From Flavobacteriales bacterium (GTDB lineage: Bacteria > Bacteroidota > Bacteroidia > Flavobacteriales > BACL11): a stretch of 6,305 nt of DNA. Under the pieces are notes generated by a model. It had not been told where the DNA came from. It made no database searches and saw only the letters and a list, made by a program, of their open reading frames with translations. Position numbers and translations under genes: made by a program. Location of the stretch: contig JABHQB010000021.1 in NCBI GenBank assembly GCA_018695965.1, positions 1 to 6,305 on the forward strand, in the 5' to 3' direction. Positions within the stretch are counted from its first letter, which is position 1. The number at the start of each line of letters is the position of its first letter. Positions 1-6,305 of the stretch are shown piece after piece.

Positions 1-42
1 GAAAAATTATGGATTACAATAGAAAAATTAATTAAAAAATGA
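1..42 (+). CDS. C-terminal tail of an upstream gene (partial; product not identifiable)
   Basis: Frame 1 is open from the first base and reads EKLWITIEKLIKK followed by TGA at 40-42. The stop overlaps the adaptor start codon in an ATGA motif (39-42), the usual form of a translationally coupled operon junction. The residues look like the end of an amphipathic helix. In Bacteroidota, adaptor-RND-TolC operons are often preceded by a TetR/AcrR-type repressor, and this tail would suit the last helix of one, but 13 residues cannot establish that. A competing reading in frame 3 ends at 33-35 (TAA) with the less helix-like tail KIMDYNRKIN. Frame 2 is closed by TAG at 20-22. I prefer frame 1 because of the ATGA coupling and the helix-like composition. 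Confidence 0.45.
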   Translation, partial: EKLWITIEKLIKK

Positions 43-1196
43 AAATAAGAAAACTATTAATTATTATAGTAAGTATCATTATCTTACTAATGTTCGGACT
101 AGTATCATATGTTAGTTATGACATGGGAATAAGTTATGGAGAACAGCATGCAGAAGAAATAAGATCATCAAGAACTACAGACTCTTTGGTTTATGAGGAA
201 ATGATAAAATCAGTGTCAGTTATCAAAGTAAATAATTCTGATTTACAATCTGAAATAAGTAGTTCTGGTAGAGTTGTTTCCTTAAATAATATCAATATCT
301 CTTCAGAGGTTAGCGGAAAGTTAGAAGGGAACTTCTCAATTAAAAAAGGAACAAAATTCCGTAAGGGAGATGTATTATTCAGAGTAAAAAACACAGACAT
401 AAAACTTTTAGCAGATGCCAAAAAAAGTAATTTTATGAATTTACTTTCTTCCAATTTGGCAGATATAAAACTAGATTTCCCTGAAGAATACACAAAATGG
501 GACGAGTTTTTTAATTCTATCTCTTTTAACTCCCCTATTGGAGATCTCCCTGAAACCTCTACATCAAAAGAAAAAAACTTTATCATCTCAAGAGGAATTA
601 TGTCAGAATACTTATCTATAAAATCAGATGAGGAGAAATTAAAAAAATATACAATTCGTTCCACTTTTGATGGTGTCATTTCAAGATCTTATACAGATAT
701 AGGATCAAATGTAAATATGGGAAGTCCTGTAATTGACGTAATAAGAAACGGAAATATGGAGGTGGAACTTACAGTAAATACTTCCGAAATTGATTTTATA
801 AAATTAGGAAGTAAAGTTACATTAATGGATGGTTCTCATACATTTGACGGATCTATTATCAGAAAAGGAAACTTTGTAAATAAAAACACTCAAAATATTT
901 CTGTTTTTGTATCCATTAATGATGATGCAGACTTCCTTTATGATGGAATGTATTTAGATGCGAAAATCTCTTCAATTATAATAAATAATGTATGCAAAAT
1001 ACCAAGAAGCTGCGTCTTGGACAAACAAGTATTTATTGTAAATACAGAAAATAAATTAGAGAAAATAAATGTAAACATTATCTCCAATCAAGGAAACAAT
1101 GTAATAGTTGATAATATTATCAATAATACAATGGTTGTTAGCGAATCTCTTATTAACACCAAAGCTGGAACTATTGTAAAACCTATTATAAAATAA
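39..1196 (+). CDS. RND efflux pump periplasmic adaptor subunit (HlyD/AcrA membrane fusion protein family)
   Basis: This 385-aa protein should bridge the RND permease and the outer-membrane channel encoded just downstream. Residues 1-5 are basic and residues 6-27 form one hydrophobic segment. There is no lipobox cysteine, so it is probably anchored by an uncleaved N-terminal helix rather than by lipid. Two half-lipoyl motifs are visible, at about 87-116 (SSEVSGKLEG, then KKGTKFRKGDVLFRV) and 204-234 (FDGVISRSYTDIGSNV). They flank an 84-residue intervening segment (about 119-202). A beta-barrel region (about 238-312, ending GMYLDAKI) and a membrane-proximal domain (about 313-385, with KIPRSCVL) follow. 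The intervening segment is atypical: it carries prolines at 148, 166 and 171 and no RxxxLxxxxxxS tip motif. The start at 39 gives a proper N-terminal anchor and an ATGA overlap with the preceding stop. The stop at 1194-1196 is one base before the permease start. Substrate is unknown. Confidence 0.9.
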   Translation: MKIRKLLIIIVSIIILLMFGLVSYVSYDMGISYGEQHAEEIRSSRTTDSLVYEEMIKSVSVIKVNNSDLQSEISSSGRVVSLNNINISSEVSGKLEGNFSIKKGTKFRKGDVLFRVKNTDIKLLADAKKSNFMNLLSSNLADIKLDFPEEYTKWDEFFNSISFNSPIGDLPETSTSKEKNFIISRGIMSEYLSIKSDEEKLKKYTIRSTFDGVISRSYTDIGSNVNMGSPVIDVIRNGNMEVELTVNTSEIDFIKLGSKVTLMDGSHTFDGSIIRKGNFVNKNTQNISVFVSINDDADFLYDGMYLDAKISSIIINNVCKIPRSCVLDKQVFIVNTENKLEKINVNIISNQGNNVIVDNIINNTMVVSESLINTKAGTIVKPIIK

Positions 1197-1197
1197 G

Positions 1198-4100
1198 ATG
1201 AAAAAGTTAATTGCTTATTTTATAAAGTACCCAATCTACGCTAATGCAGTAATAATTATAACTGCAATTGCAGGTATCTTGAGTTTAGTAATGATGCCAA
1301 AATCATTTTTTCCAGAACTATCTCCAAATAAAATATATATAAATGTATCTTATCCTGGAGCGTCTCCAGAAGAAATTGAGGAAGGAATTACCACCCGAAT
1401 TGAAGAATCCTTAAATGGAATTGAAGGAGTTGAAGAGATTATGTCTGTTTCATCTGAAAACATGTCAAAAGTAACTGTAGAGGTTTATGAAGGATTTAAT
1501 ATTGATGAAGTCTTACAAGATGTAAAAAGCTCTGTTGATGCAATCTACTCTTTCCCTGAAGGAGCGGAGAAACCAACTATTCAAAAGCAAAAATCAAGAG
1601 GAATGGGTGGAATGGGAAATATGGTAGGATATTACGCTCTTAAGGGTCCAGATGATCTGTGGTTACTTAAAGGAAAATCCGATAAAATAGAACAAGATCT
1701 ACTCAATGATGATCAAATAAGTCAAATACAAGTACTTGGATATGCTCCAATAATTATCTCAGTAGAAATTAAGGAAGAACAGTTATTAAGATATAATCTA
1801 ACTTTTGACGTTGTATCTGCAGCAATTAAAAGAAGTAATATAGATATCTCTGGTGGAAGTATAAAAACTCAGAAGGAAGAAATAATAATACGATCAAATA
1901 ATAGGAATACTACTTCTGAAGAAATACAAAAAATTGTTATTTTATCTGAAAGAAATGGAGATATAGTAAGATTAAAAGATATAGCTAAAGTAGATCTTGA
2001 ATTCTCAGAAATCCCTATAACATCTTATGTAAACGGTGAAAGGTCTATCAGCTTCTTAATTAAAAAAACACCAGAAGAGGATATTAAGAAGATAGCTTCC
2101 TCTATGGAGGATTATATTAAGAAATTTAATGAAGAAAATCAAGGATATGAGATTATTACGCTCTTTCAATTTGCAGACATGCTTGATCAAAGAATAGAAA
2201 CCTTAAGTAAAAATCTAATGATAGGACTTCTGTTAGTACTAATAATCTTAGGATTCTTTCTTTCGTTCAGACTTTCATTATGGGTCGCATTTGGCATTCC
2301 ATTCTCATTTATTGGTATGATTTCTATCGGAATAATGTACGGCATGACTATAAATATGATTTCATTATTTGGAATGATTCTAGTAGTTGGAATTCTAGTT
2401 GATGATGGAATTGTAATTGCAGAAAATATTTATAGTCATTTTGAGAAAGGGAAAAGTCCTATGAAAGCAGCTCTAGACGGAACAATGGAAGTAGTAACTC
2501 CTGTTCTAACCTCTGTACTTACAACTGTTTTTGCTTTTTCTACACTCCTTTTTGTAGGAGGTCAAATGGAAATGATGCAAGAAATGGCATTTAGTGTAAT
2601 TGCTGCGTTATTATTCTCTTTAGTAGAGGCCTTCTTAATACTACCTGCACATTTATCTTCCAAGAAAGTTTTTAAAAAAGAATCTACTTCATCTTTCAGT
2701 AAAATAAAACGAAAAGTAGAGAATTTAGTAGAAAAATTAAGGAATAAGTATAGTGAAATAAATGCAAGATTTGTTAAGAATTACAGATGGCATGTTTGGA
2801 CTCCTTTTCTATTTATCATCTTAGTATTAGTCATGTTTATTAGTGGAGCTATTAGATGGACCTTTTTCCCTTCTATACCTTTTGATGAAGTAAAGATTGA
2901 GTTTTCATACAAACCTGGGGAAAGAGAATTTCGTACTGAAAACTTCCTTTGGTATTGTGATTCTATAATAAACGATTATCATGAAGAATTAATAGAAGAA
3001 TTTGACGATTCTCTATTTACTGACATTTCATTAAATGTAGGTTTTACAGAGAATTTAGGTGTTTCAGGTTCACATGTAGGGTCTATAAGGGTAGCTGTTA
3101 AAGAAAATGATCTAATCTCTACTATTGATATTTCAAACGAGATACAAAGAAGAATACATCCTGACTCTATTGCATTGATGGAACAGATATCTGTTGGTGG
3201 ATTCCAACAATTTGGTAAAGAAGTTTCAATATCATTACAATCAGAAAATGACGTAGAACTGAAAGAGGCTGTAAATTGGTTAAAACAAAAAATTTCTAGC
3301 ATCAATATGGTGAAGGAAGTATTGGATAATGGAGGCGTAGGTAACAGAGAAATTCATCTTACACTGAAAGAGAAAGCGTATGCACTAGGACTTAATGAAG
3401 CGATAATACTAAAACAAATAAGGCAAGGATTTTTTGGAGAAGAAGTTCAAAGATTAATAATTGGAAGAGATGAGGTGAAAATATGGATCAGATATCCTAA
3501 AGAGAATCGAAACAGTATAGAAGATCTAAATAAAGTAAAAATAAAAACCTTATCAGGGTCTTTAATCCCACTTGAAGAAGTTGCAAATTACGAGTACAAA
3601 AGAGGTAGGGTGAAAATAAATCATATAAACGGAACAAAAGAGATTCGTGTTGATGCGTCACTTTATAATGCAGAGTTCTCTTCAGAAGTAAATAATCAAA
3701 TTGAAAAAGAATACCTAAGTAATTTAAAAACAGAGTTTCCAAATGTATCTTATAAAATAATGGGGCAAGCAGAAGAGGCGGCAGATAGCGGAAAAAGATT
3801 AGGAATTGCATTCTTAATTAGCATTATTCTTATTATGATAACAATTTCCTTAAATTTCAAATCATTCTACCAAGCAAGATTAATTTTAATGGTAGTTCCT
3901 ATTGGTGTATTTAGCGCTATTTTAGGACACGGAATTATAGGAAAACCATTTTCAATCATGAGTGTTTGGGGAGTTGTAGCTCTTATTGGTATTTTGGTAA
4001 ATGATGCGGTAGTCATGCTTGATAAATACAACAGGAATCTAGATGAAGGAATGGATATGGAACAAGCAGTAATTGGAGCAGGAAAAAGTAGATTCAGGGC

Positions 4101-4383
4101 AATTATATTAACTACAATTACAACCTTTGTAGGTTTAGCTCCACTAATCTTTGAAAAGAGTTTTCAAGCACAATTTTTAATACCAATGGCAATATCAGTA
4201 GCTTTTGGTGTTCTTTTCGGAACAATAATACTCCTTCTATATTTCCCATCACTAATTATGTATTTTAATGATATAAGGAGAGCAAGATGGTGGCTGTGGA
4301 ACGGAGGTGAAAATCCTCCAACAAAAATGGAAGTAGAGCCCTTTACAAAACTAAAGAACAGAACAAATGAAATATTAGAATAA
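1198..4383 (+). CDS. RND superfamily efflux permease (AcrB/COG0841-like inner-membrane transporter)
   Basis: At 1061 aa this is full length for the family. Its layout is the duplicated RND plan: TM1 at about 12-33; a first periplasmic porter region at about 35-335; TM2-TM6 at about 339-483; a basic cytoplasmic linker (489-530); TM7 at about 533-552; a second porter region at about 553-865; and TM8-TM12 at about 867-1023. Family signatures are FFPELSPNKIYINVSYPGASP near residue 37 (typical after TM1), the TM4 acidic pair D402-D403 in GILVDDGIVIAEN, EAFLILPAHL at the end of TM6, and GILVNDAVVMLDKYN in TM10. The TM10 lysine of AcrB (K940) is replaced by N935, followed by D936, as in a subset of COG0841 permeases. 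R967 probably corresponds to the TM11 arginine of AcrB. Energy should come from proton influx. The start lies one base after the adaptor stop, and the stop TAA shares its last base with the channel start. Methionine clusters at 136/139/142 and 457/459/460/463 are unusual. Substrate class cannot be assigned. Confidence 0.95.
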   Translation: MKKLIAYFIKYPIYANAVIIITAIAGILSLVMMPKSFFPELSPNKIYINVSYPGASPEEIEEGITTRIEESLNGIEGVEEIMSVSSENMSKVTVEVYEGFNIDEVLQDVKSSVDAIYSFPEGAEKPTIQKQKSRGMGGMGNMVGYYALKGPDDLWLLKGKSDKIEQDLLNDDQISQIQVLGYAPIIISVEIKEEQLLRYNLTFDVVSAAIKRSNIDISGGSIKTQKEEIIIRSNNRNTTSEEIQKIVILSERNGDIVRLKDIAKVDLEFSEIPITSYVNGERSISFLIKKTPEEDIKKIASSMEDYIKKFNEENQGYEIITLFQFADMLDQRIETLSKNLMIGLLLVLIILGFFLSFRLSLWVAFGIPFSFIGMISIGIMYGMTINMISLFGMILVVGILVDDGIVIAENIYSHFEKGKSPMKAALDGTMEVVTPVLTSVLTTVFAFSTLLFVGGQMEMMQEMAFSVIAALLFSLVEAFLILPAHLSSKKVFKKESTSSFSKIKRKVENLVEKLRNKYSEINARFVKNYRWHVWTPFLFIILVLVMFISGAIRWTFFPSIPFDEVKIEFSYKPGEREFRTENFLWYCDSIINDYHEELIEEFDDSLFTDISLNVGFTENLGVSGSHVGSIRVAVKENDLISTIDISNEIQRRIHPDSIALMEQISVGGFQQFGKEVSISLQSENDVELKEAVNWLKQKISSINMVKEVLDNGGVGNREIHLTLKEKAYALGLNEAIILKQIRQGFFGEEVQRLIIGRDEVKIWIRYPKENRNSIEDLNKVKIKTLSGSLIPLEEVANYEYKRGRVKINHINGTKEIRVDASLYNAEFSSEVNNQIEKEYLSNLKTEFPNVSYKIMGQAEEAADSGKRLGIAFLISIILIMITISLNFKSFYQARLILMVVPIGVFSAILGHGIIGKPFSIMSVWGVVALIGILVNDAVVMLDKYNRNLDEGMDMEQAVIGAGKSRFRAIILTTITTFVGLAPLIFEKSFQAQFLIPMAISVAFGVLFGTIILLLYFPSLIMYFNDIRRARWWLWNGGENPPTKMEVEPFTKLKNRTNEILE

Positions 4384-5702
4384 TGAAAAAAATCATAATC
4401 ATATTATTTTTAATAAGTCCCTTTATTTTATTGTCACAAGAAAGTTTATCACTAGAAAATGCGATTAGAATCGGACTGAAACAAAATTTTGATATTCAGT
4501 TATCAGAAAAAAAATTAGAAATAAGTAAAGTGAAAAACAATTTGGCAAATGCTGGAGCTTTACCAACTATCAATATCTCAGCAAAGAATGAAAGATCTGT
4601 TTCAGATCAATCGAATAACCCTACTTCATTTATTCAAGAGACATTAAAAGCGGAGAGTATGAGTGCTACTGCAAATATGAGTTGGACTTTATTTAATGGG
4701 TACGGAATAAAAGCAAATAAGAAAAAACTAAGTCAAATAGAACAATTAAGTAATGGAAACTTAACTTTAACTATTGAAAACACTACACAAGGAATTCTTC
4801 TATCCTATTACAATTGTGTTATTCAAAAAGAAAGATTAGAACTCTTACAAAAAGTAGTAAATTTATCTAGAGAAAGATTGATTTATCAGAAAACAAAATA
4901 TGAAATTGGTAGTAGTAGTAAATTAGAACTTCTACAAACAGAAAACTCTTTACTGACCGATAGTTCAAATCTAATTTTACAAAAATTGAATTATGATAAT
5001 TCGGTGAAAAACCTGAATCTAATTTTAGGTGTAGAGCTAAATAAAAAATGGAATCTTACAGATAAAATAAACGATAGAAGTCAATTATTTAATTTTGAAA
5101 ACCTAAAAAATCAAACTCTTTCGGATAATACTAATTTACGAAATCAACACATAAATATGGAGATTATCAAACAAGATATTATTTTATCAAAGAGTATATA
5201 CCGTCCAATGGTCTCTTTTAATTCAGGAGGAAGTTATAACACAAATACTTATGATATTGGTGATTCTGGTTATGAAGGAGACAATACAGGAAAAACATTA
5301 AATTATTATGCAAATTTAACAGTAAGTCTACGACTTTATGATGGAGGGAAGTATAAAAATACAAAAAAAGAAAATAAAATAAAAGAAGAAATAAACGAAC
5401 TAGAACTAAAGAAAATAAGAAGAGAAGTACTACAACAACTTTCCATAAATTATCAGAAATATAATAGCAATATAACAATCCATAATCTCAATAAAAAAGC
5501 TTTCAAAATTGCTGAAACAAACTATCTGCTAGCAAATGATAAAAACAACAGAGGAGTAATTAATTCTTTTACCTTAAGAGATATTGAAATTGCCTATCTA
5601 AATTCAGGAATTTCATATTTGCAATCAGCTTATAATCTGAATGAAAGTTACTTAGAATTAATGAAAATTACTGGAGGAATTTTACAAGAAGAAACTTTCT
5701 AA
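4383..5702 (+). CDS. TolC family outer-membrane efflux channel protein
   Basis: This 439-aa protein begins with a signal peptide (MKKIIIILFLISPFILLS, probable cleavage near residue 18/19). The mature part shows the internal duplication of the OEP family. Each half has a long helical stretch and a beta-strand motif: MSWTLFNGYG at 99-108 and VSLRLYDGGKY at 314-324. The helix-strand pattern GSSSKLELLQTENSLL (176-191) is matched in the second half by NNRGVINSFTLRDIEIAYLN (388-407). A trimer would form the outer-membrane barrel and periplasmic tunnel docking with the adaptor and permease encoded upstream. The ATG overlaps the permease stop by one base (TAATG), suggesting translational coupling. 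No Shine-Dalgarno is visible, as is usual in Bacteroidota. The 3' end overlaps the convergent Nudix gene by 4 nt. The pairing of all three pump parts in one operon supports the assignment. Confidence 0.93.
   Translation: MKKIIIILFLISPFILLSQESLSLENAIRIGLKQNFDIQLSEKKLEISKVKNNLANAGALPTINISAKNERSVSDQSNNPTSFIQETLKAESMSATANMSWTLFNGYGIKANKKKLSQIEQLSNGNLTLTIENTTQGILLSYYNCVIQKERLELLQKVVNLSRERLIYQKTKYEIGSSSKLELLQTENSLLTDSSNLILQKLNYDNSVKNLNLILGVELNKKWNLTDKINDRSQLFNFENLKNQTLSDNTNLRNQHINMEIIKQDIILSKSIYRPMVSFNSGGSYNTNTYDIGDSGYEGDNTGKTLNYYANLTVSLRLYDGGKYKNTKKENKIKEEINELELKKIRREVLQQLSINYQKYNSNITIHNLNKKAFKIAETNYLLANDKNNRGVINSFTLRDIEIAYLNSGISYLQSAYNLNESYLELMKITGGILQEETF
5699..5702. other. Tail-to-tail overlap of the channel and Nudix stop codons
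   Basis: CTAA holds TAA for the TolC-like gene (5700-5702, + strand) and TAG for the Nudix gene (reverse complement of 5699-5701). The two convergent genes end within each other's last codons, leaving no room for an intergenic terminator. None was found in the flanking coding sequence either. Confidence 0.9.
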
Positions 5703-6175
5703 GACATTTCATTTAATACATCTGATATATTTCCATAAGAATTCTTTAGTTTTTTTGAAATTTGATCTTTATCTACCCAAGAAACCTTTGTAATTCCCTC
5801 CTCTATTTGAGGAACTAACTTTGCAGAATAATCTGTTTTCATCTTATACCAATATGTTTTTTTAAGAATATTTTCTCCCTCTAAAACATAAGTATGATAC
5901 GTATCTTTTATTTTATTTTCAATTATTATACCTGAAACACCACATTCTTCTTCTACTTCTCTAATTGCGCATTCTTCTACAGACTCCCCCATTTCCAGTT
6001 TTCCTTTTGGTAAATCCCACTTTCCATTTCTAAAAATCATCAGTATATCTCCATCCTTATTAAACACTAAACCACCAGCTGCCTCAATCATAATATACTT
6101 AGAACAAAAATCTTGCCAATTTTCTTCTATTATTTTTAGAGTGTTATTAACGTAAACTTTATACTTTTGCGACAT
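5699..6175 (-). CDS. Nudix hydrolase (MutT/Nudix domain protein, pyrE-linked)
   Basis: The gene encodes 158 aa. A complete Nudix box GX5EX7REUXEEXGU occupies residues 58-80: G58, E64, R72, E73, E76, E77, G79 and V80 are all present, so the Mg-binding catalytic helix looks intact. It is preceded by FRNGKWDLPKG (48-58), a typical lead-in, and followed by the EEGI...VSW strand common in the family. Such enzymes hydrolyse nucleoside diphosphates linked to another moiety; the substrate here cannot be deduced. The N-terminal 30 residues (MSQKYKVYVNN...) precede the domain, which starts near EAAGGLVFN. I chose ATG at 6175 over an in-frame TTG at 6199, because the ATG is stronger, the MSQKYKVYVNN start resembles flavobacterial homologues as I recall them, and the extension would run 24 nt deeper into pyrE. 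The start overlaps the pyrE start head-to-head, and the stop (TAG, 5701-5699) overlaps the channel gene. Confidence 0.9.
   Translation of the reverse strand: MSQKYKVYVNNTLKIIEENWQDFCSKYIMIEAAGGLVFNKDGDILMIFRNGKWDLPKGKLEMGESVEECAIREVEEECGVSGIIIENKIKDTYHTYVLEGENILKKTYWYKMKTDYSAKLVPQIEEGITKVSWVDKDQISKKLKNSYGNISDVLNEMS
6162..6169 (+). promoter_or_regulatory. Candidate Bacteroidota -7 element for pyrE
   Basis: TACTTTTG matches the Bacteroidota sigma-ABfr -7 consensus TAnnTTTG at every fixed position and ends four bases before the pyrE ATG. Transcription would then start at or within a few bases of the start codon, giving a leaderless or nearly leaderless mRNA. The element lies inside codons 3-5 of the Nudix gene on the opposite strand, so coding constraint or chance in AT-rich DNA could explain it. 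No convincing -33 TTTG or TTG is seen at the expected distance; the nearest is a weak TTTAG at 6135-6139. Confidence 0.3.
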
Positions 6176-6176
6176 G
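6173..6176. other. Head-to-head overlap of Nudix and pyrE start codons
   Basis: The palindrome CATG contains ATG on both strands: pyrE starts at 6174 (+) and the Nudix gene at 6175 (-). There is no intergenic spacer, so each gene's promoter and ribosome-binding region must lie inside the coding sequence of the other. Confidence 0.8.
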
Positions 6177-6305
6177 ATATACGATATTGATATTGCCAAA
6201 CAAGTTGCTAAATCCTTATTGCAAATAAACGCAATTATTTTACAACCTAATAATCCTTTTAAATGGGCTGCCGGATGGAACTCTCCTATCTACTGTGATA
6301 ACAGA
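6174..6305 (+). CDS. pyrE: Orotate phosphoribosyltransferase, N-terminal fragment (runs off the window)
   Basis: The first 44 codons are present and open to the window end. PyrE converts orotate and PRPP to orotidine 5'-monophosphate and pyrophosphate in de novo pyrimidine synthesis in the cytoplasm. Recognition rests on the N-terminal helix (IAKQVAKSLLQINAIILQP) followed by NPFKWAAGWNSPIYCDNR (27-44), which corresponds to the Bacteroidota PyrE block usually read as PFTWASGWKSPIYCDNR. The start at 6174 is the only ATG in frame, and MIYDIDIAKQ aligns with the usual start of flavobacterial PyrE. Two positions differ from the consensus I remember: A33 for Ser and N36 for the Lys equivalent to enterobacterial Lys26. 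The start codon lies inside CATG shared with the divergent Nudix gene. A possible promoter sits just upstream at 6162-6169. The PRPP-binding motif is beyond the window. Confidence 0.88.
   Translation, partial: MIYDIDIAKQVAKSLLQINAIILQPNNPFKWAAGWNSPIYCDNR

Noticed and set aside
9..35. Alternative upstream tail in frame 3 ending TAA at 33-35
   Set aside because: It cannot be excluded, but the tail KIMDYNRKIN is less helix-like and lacks the ATGA coupling seen in frame 1.
191..679. 162-codon open frame on the - strand inside the adaptor gene
   Set aside because: It lies wholly antisense to a confidently assigned CDS, is rich in Ser/Phe/Leu as expected of a shadow frame in AT-rich DNA, and shows no recognisable domain.
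2979..3811. Two - strand open frames (2979-3305 and 3497-3811) inside the permease gene
   Set aside because: Both are antisense to the RND permease, show no domain, and have compositions (Leu/Phe/Tyr or Ser/Cys rich) typical of shadow frames.
4507..4514. Run of eight A in the channel gene as a programmed frameshift or phase-variation site
   Set aside because: The frame continues intact through it, A-runs are expected in Lys-rich AT-rich coding sequence (another of seven A is at 571-577), and no alternative product is suggested.
5218..5478. 86-codon - strand open frame rich in Leu/Tyr/Phe inside the TolC-like gene
   Set aside because: It looks superficially membrane-like, but the composition follows from reading Lys/Asn-rich codons backwards; no start context or family resemblance supports it.
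5737..5756. Palindrome AAGAATTCTT followed by a run of seven T as a terminator for the pump operon
   Set aside because: A 10-bp perfect palindrome leaves at most a 3-bp A/T-rich stem once a loop is allowed, so it is too weak for an intrinsic terminator; it also lies within the Nudix coding sequence.
6176..6199. N-terminal extension of the Nudix protein to a TTG start at 6199 (8 extra residues)
   Set aside because: TTG is a weaker start than the ATG at 6175, the added residues (MAISISYI) do not resemble the family start, and the extension would deepen the overlap with pyrE.

Overview
The window is AT-rich (very roughly 70% A+T) and looks like chromosomal DNA of a member of the Bacteroidota, most likely a flavobacterium-like lineage. 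Three things point there: the PyrE N-terminus carries the FKWAAGWNSPIYCDNR-type block typical of Bacteroidota orotate phosphoribosyltransferases; a Nudix hydrolase gene sits head-to-head with pyrE, an arrangement I recall from flavobacteria; and no Shine-Dalgarno sequences precede the starts. The species cannot be named from this sequence.

Layout: (1) bases 1-42 hold the last 13 codons of an unidentified upstream gene whose stop overlaps the next start. (2) Bases 39-5702 are a tightly packed three-gene operon on the + strand encoding a complete tripartite RND efflux pump: periplasmic adaptor (385 aa), inner-membrane RND permease (1061 aa) and TolC-like outer-membrane channel (439 aa). The junctions are a 1-nt gap and a 1-nt overlap. 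(3) Bases 5699-6175 (- strand) encode a Nudix hydrolase that overlaps the end of the channel gene tail-to-tail by 4 nt. (4) Bases 6174-6305 (+) are the first 44 codons of pyrE, running off the window; its start codon overlaps the Nudix start codon in a shared CATG.

How the genes work together: the pump proteins should form one envelope-spanning, proton-driven exporter, with the permease taking substrates from the periplasm or inner membrane, the adaptor bridging, and the channel opening to the outside. The substrate cannot be read from the sequence. The Nudix protein and PyrE are housekeeping nucleotide-metabolism enzymes with no evident tie to the pump.

If the reading of the first 42 bases is right, only one base (1197) lies outside a coding sequence. 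There is no intergenic stretch, no RNA gene, no mobile element, no CRISPR and no convincing terminator. This is mostly an ordinary region. The points worth a second look are the extreme compaction (particularly the Nudix/pyrE start-codon overlap with a possible leaderless pyrE promoter inside the Nudix gene), the atypical hairpin of the adaptor, and substitutions at usually conserved positions in PyrE and the permease.
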